This document shows positions 63,701 to 64,000 of a stretch of 64,000 nt of DNA, piece by piece. The position numbers were made by a program, and so were the translations under genes. Under the pieces are notes generated by a model. That model was not told where the DNA came from and did not search any database. It worked only from the letters and a program-made list of their open reading frames with translations. The stretch is from contig JASKMD010000029.1 of assembly GCA_030144725.1 (NCBI GenBank), forward strand, positions 5,813,538 through 5,877,537, written 5' to 3'. The DNA comes from Haematococcus lacustris. Its lineage: Eukaryota > Chlorophyta > Chlorophyceae > Chlamydomonadales > Haematococcaceae. Each line of letters begins with the position of its first letter. Position 1 is the first letter of the stretch.

Positions 63701-63865
63701 GAAGGACATGTGGTGTCACGTGCAGGAGCTGTGCATTGTGTTGCCGTGTGCAGCAAGTTGCGTTGGTTCCTGCCTCTGCTCAGCAAGGAGGAAAAGCGCG
63801 CACTGGTGGACAGCTGCCTCAATGCACGCCTGCTGCCGACCACCTTGCTGTCAGCCATTGTCTGA
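54728..63865 (+). CDS. DHHC-type protein S-acyltransferase (palmitoyltransferase), DHYC variant
   Basis: Nine exons close in phase and give 298 aa: 54728-54769, 54858-55031, 55415-55504, 56021-56174, 58978-59027, 60354-60460, 61990-62107, 63042-63091 and 63754-63865. Order: membrane helices [17 protein letters not shown] and [19 protein letters not shown], the [12 protein letters not shown] motif, the Cys-rich domain ([26 protein letters not shown], then [17 protein letters not shown]), helices [20 protein letters not shown] and [19 protein letters not shown], and the TTIEMY motif. Such enzymes attach palmitate to Cys of membrane proteins through the DHHC Cys (family knowledge). The active motif is DHYC, and one expected Cys (HHCSxC) is Leu. 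The last two exons are supported mainly by phase. Introns hold several antisense Fanzor copies and a TA-flanked MITE. Confidence 0.85.
56207..56433. mobile_element. 227-bp MITE related to the 8.0-10.3 kb element
   Basis: The ends are TA + CCGAACTCTCCCTTTTGATT and, reversed, TA + CCGTACTCTCCCATTTGATT. The inside matches the 10.12-10.31 kb subterminal part of the larger element (GTCGGCACTGATGCC; CATTGTTTAA). It is a short internal-deletion derivative in the intron right after the Cys-rich exon. Confidence 0.75.
56436..56560. repeat. AT-rich duplicated block and inverted copy of an exon edge
   Basis: ATTATACATATAGTAATATT plus GGGTCGG is repeated within 60-70 bp. The block ends with ACGCACCCATTTTCAGCAC (56542-56560), the reverse complement of the preceding exon-intron edge (GTGCTGAAAATGGGTGCGT, 56162-56180). 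Confidence 0.65.
56620..57955 (-). pseudogene. Fanzor-D with RuvC-I to stop, in a palmitoyltransferase intron
   Basis: This is the most complete nuclease domain in the window. The minus strand reads [20 protein letters not shown] (RuvC-I), [14 protein letters not shown], a frame change, then [20 protein letters not shown] and LERNFKK at a GT donor. The next exon, from about 57378, gives [39 protein letters not shown] and [12 protein letters not shown], then hits TAG after LNSP (57128). In other frames follow [26 protein letters not shown] and [19 protein letters not shown] (RuvC-III), ending at QQPVAQ near 56.77 kb. At least one stop and two frame changes make it a pseudogene. No N-terminal region is seen. 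Confidence 0.82.
58190..58450. repeat. telomere-like GGTTAGG / CCCTAA scatter in an intron
   Basis: Loose GTTAGG/TTAGGG motifs at 58192-58235, a GTGGTT run (58387-58406) and CCAACCCTAACCCCAAACCC near 58422-58450. The motifs are irregular, so this is not a true interstitial telomere array. Confidence 0.45.
58920..58976. repeat. CTG run at the acceptor of the DHYC exon
   Basis: Interrupted CTG/CCG triplets directly precede the CAG acceptor of exon 58978-59027. They probably serve as the polypyrimidine-like tract. Confidence 0.5.
59100..60025 (-). pseudogene. Fanzor-B C-terminal half in a palmitoyltransferase intron
   Basis: On the minus strand: [65 protein letters not shown], then [20 protein letters not shown] (RuvC-III, with Lys in place of Arg in DRD) and the tail to about 59.37 kb. 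The 3' block is at 59106-59350. The Glu of VDEH is retained; RuvC-I is missing. Confidence 0.78.
60860..61425 (-). pseudogene. degraded Fanzor tail in a palmitoyltransferase intron
   Basis: The order of short matches (GTGCCACAGAATGATGCTGG; CAGCCACTGGTAGCCCAAGC; GCTGGCTGCATGGAGGCTGG) follows the reverse complement of the subfamily B C-terminus. An AT-rich insertion (61.07-61.15 kb) breaks it. No motif is intact. Confidence 0.55.
61760..61855. repeat. CTACCCTGCTG repeat in a palmitoyltransferase intron
   Basis: Units CTACCCTGCTG and CTGCTG alternate about eight times. Confidence 0.8.
62430..62710. repeat. GATGAG hexamer array in a palmitoyltransferase intron
   Basis: About 40 GATGAG units with scattered GTTGAG variants lie between exons 61990-62107 and 63042-63091. 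The ORFs across it (Met-Arg or His-Pro or Ser repeats) are artefacts. Confidence 0.95.
63175..63440 (-). mobile_element. Fanzor 3' noncoding block in a palmitoyltransferase intron
   Basis: It matches the 59.1-59.35 kb 3' block almost throughout (CAGCACCTTGACCCTCAC; GTCGCCTACCACCTACAC; GTAAGCTGATGACAGCT). Little or no coding sequence follows on its right. Confidence 0.7.
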
Positions 63866-64000
63866 CGGGCGGGCCTGCGCCATTTGTGGCAAGAGGTCGT
63901 TTACACCCCTGGATGTCTGCATGAAGTCATGTATACCCCTGGATGTCTGCATGAAGCACAGCGCAATTTTTCAGGCAGAACTTCTTGGTCACCCATGCCA
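63866..64000. other. 3' flank of the palmitoyltransferase gene
   Basis: CCCCTGGATGTCTGCATGAA is duplicated (63908 and 63938). No further gene is visible before the window ends. Confidence 0.4.

Overview
The window reads as nuclear DNA of a green alga, most likely a chlamydomonadalean (a Haematococcus- or Chlamydomonas-type genome is my guess). The reasons are: GC-rich DNA, host genes split into many short exons with GT-AG (sometimes GC-AG) introns of about 60-3000 bp, several predicted chloroplast transit peptides, long pentamer and hexamer satellites, and many eukaryotic TnpB-like (Fanzor) sequences. Eight host genes are supported by exon chains whose phases close exactly, and all lie on the + strand.

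Layout. 1-385: end of an unidentified ORF, then a 60-bp minisatellite. 1.9-7.2 kb: a foldback transposon whose right arm holds about 2 kb of GGGCA repeats. 8.0-10.3 kb: a TA-flanked terminal-inverted-repeat element. 10.4-12.7 kb: plastid SRPBCC-domain (polyketide cyclase-like) protein. 13.4-15.1 kb: Fanzor-like gene lacking RuvC-I. 15.4-20.7 and 21.5-23.9 kb: tandem DEG1-type thylakoid-lumen proteases. 24-29 kb: repeat-rich, with one small two-exon membrane-protein gene. 29.6-33.1 kb: TUG/ASPSCR1-like UBX protein. 34.2-35.7 kb: small plastid membrane protein, unidentified. 36.3-38.9 kb: two Fanzor remnants. 39.1-50.8 kb: a 16-exon WD40 protein whose introns carry seven Fanzor-family insertions. 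50.9-54.2 kb: two more Fanzor copies. 54.7-63.9 kb: a nine-exon DHHC-type palmitoyltransferase, again with antisense Fanzor insertions in its introns.

The most striking content is the Fanzor family. At least 17 copies or fragments in about four subfamilies retain the C-terminal RuvC-III signature (VRG-hydrophobic-xxC followed by DRDxxAALNI). Some retain RuvC-I (DPG) or N-terminal exons with a nuclear-localisation-type basic start. A conserved noncoding block of about 250 bp after the stop codon, with a conserved hairpin, is a candidate guide (omega) RNA. Internally deleted mini-copies, uniformly antisense intronic insertions and shared flanking direct repeats suggest a once very active family, now mostly decayed. 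No copy in the window looks fully intact.

The host genes do not form one pathway. Four or five look plastid-directed (SRPBCC protein, two DEG1 proteases, two small membrane proteins). The TUG/UBX protein suggests Cdc48/p97 work, the WD40 protein a scaffold, and the DHHC protein membrane S-acylation. Coordinates come from reading the sequence; no database search was run.
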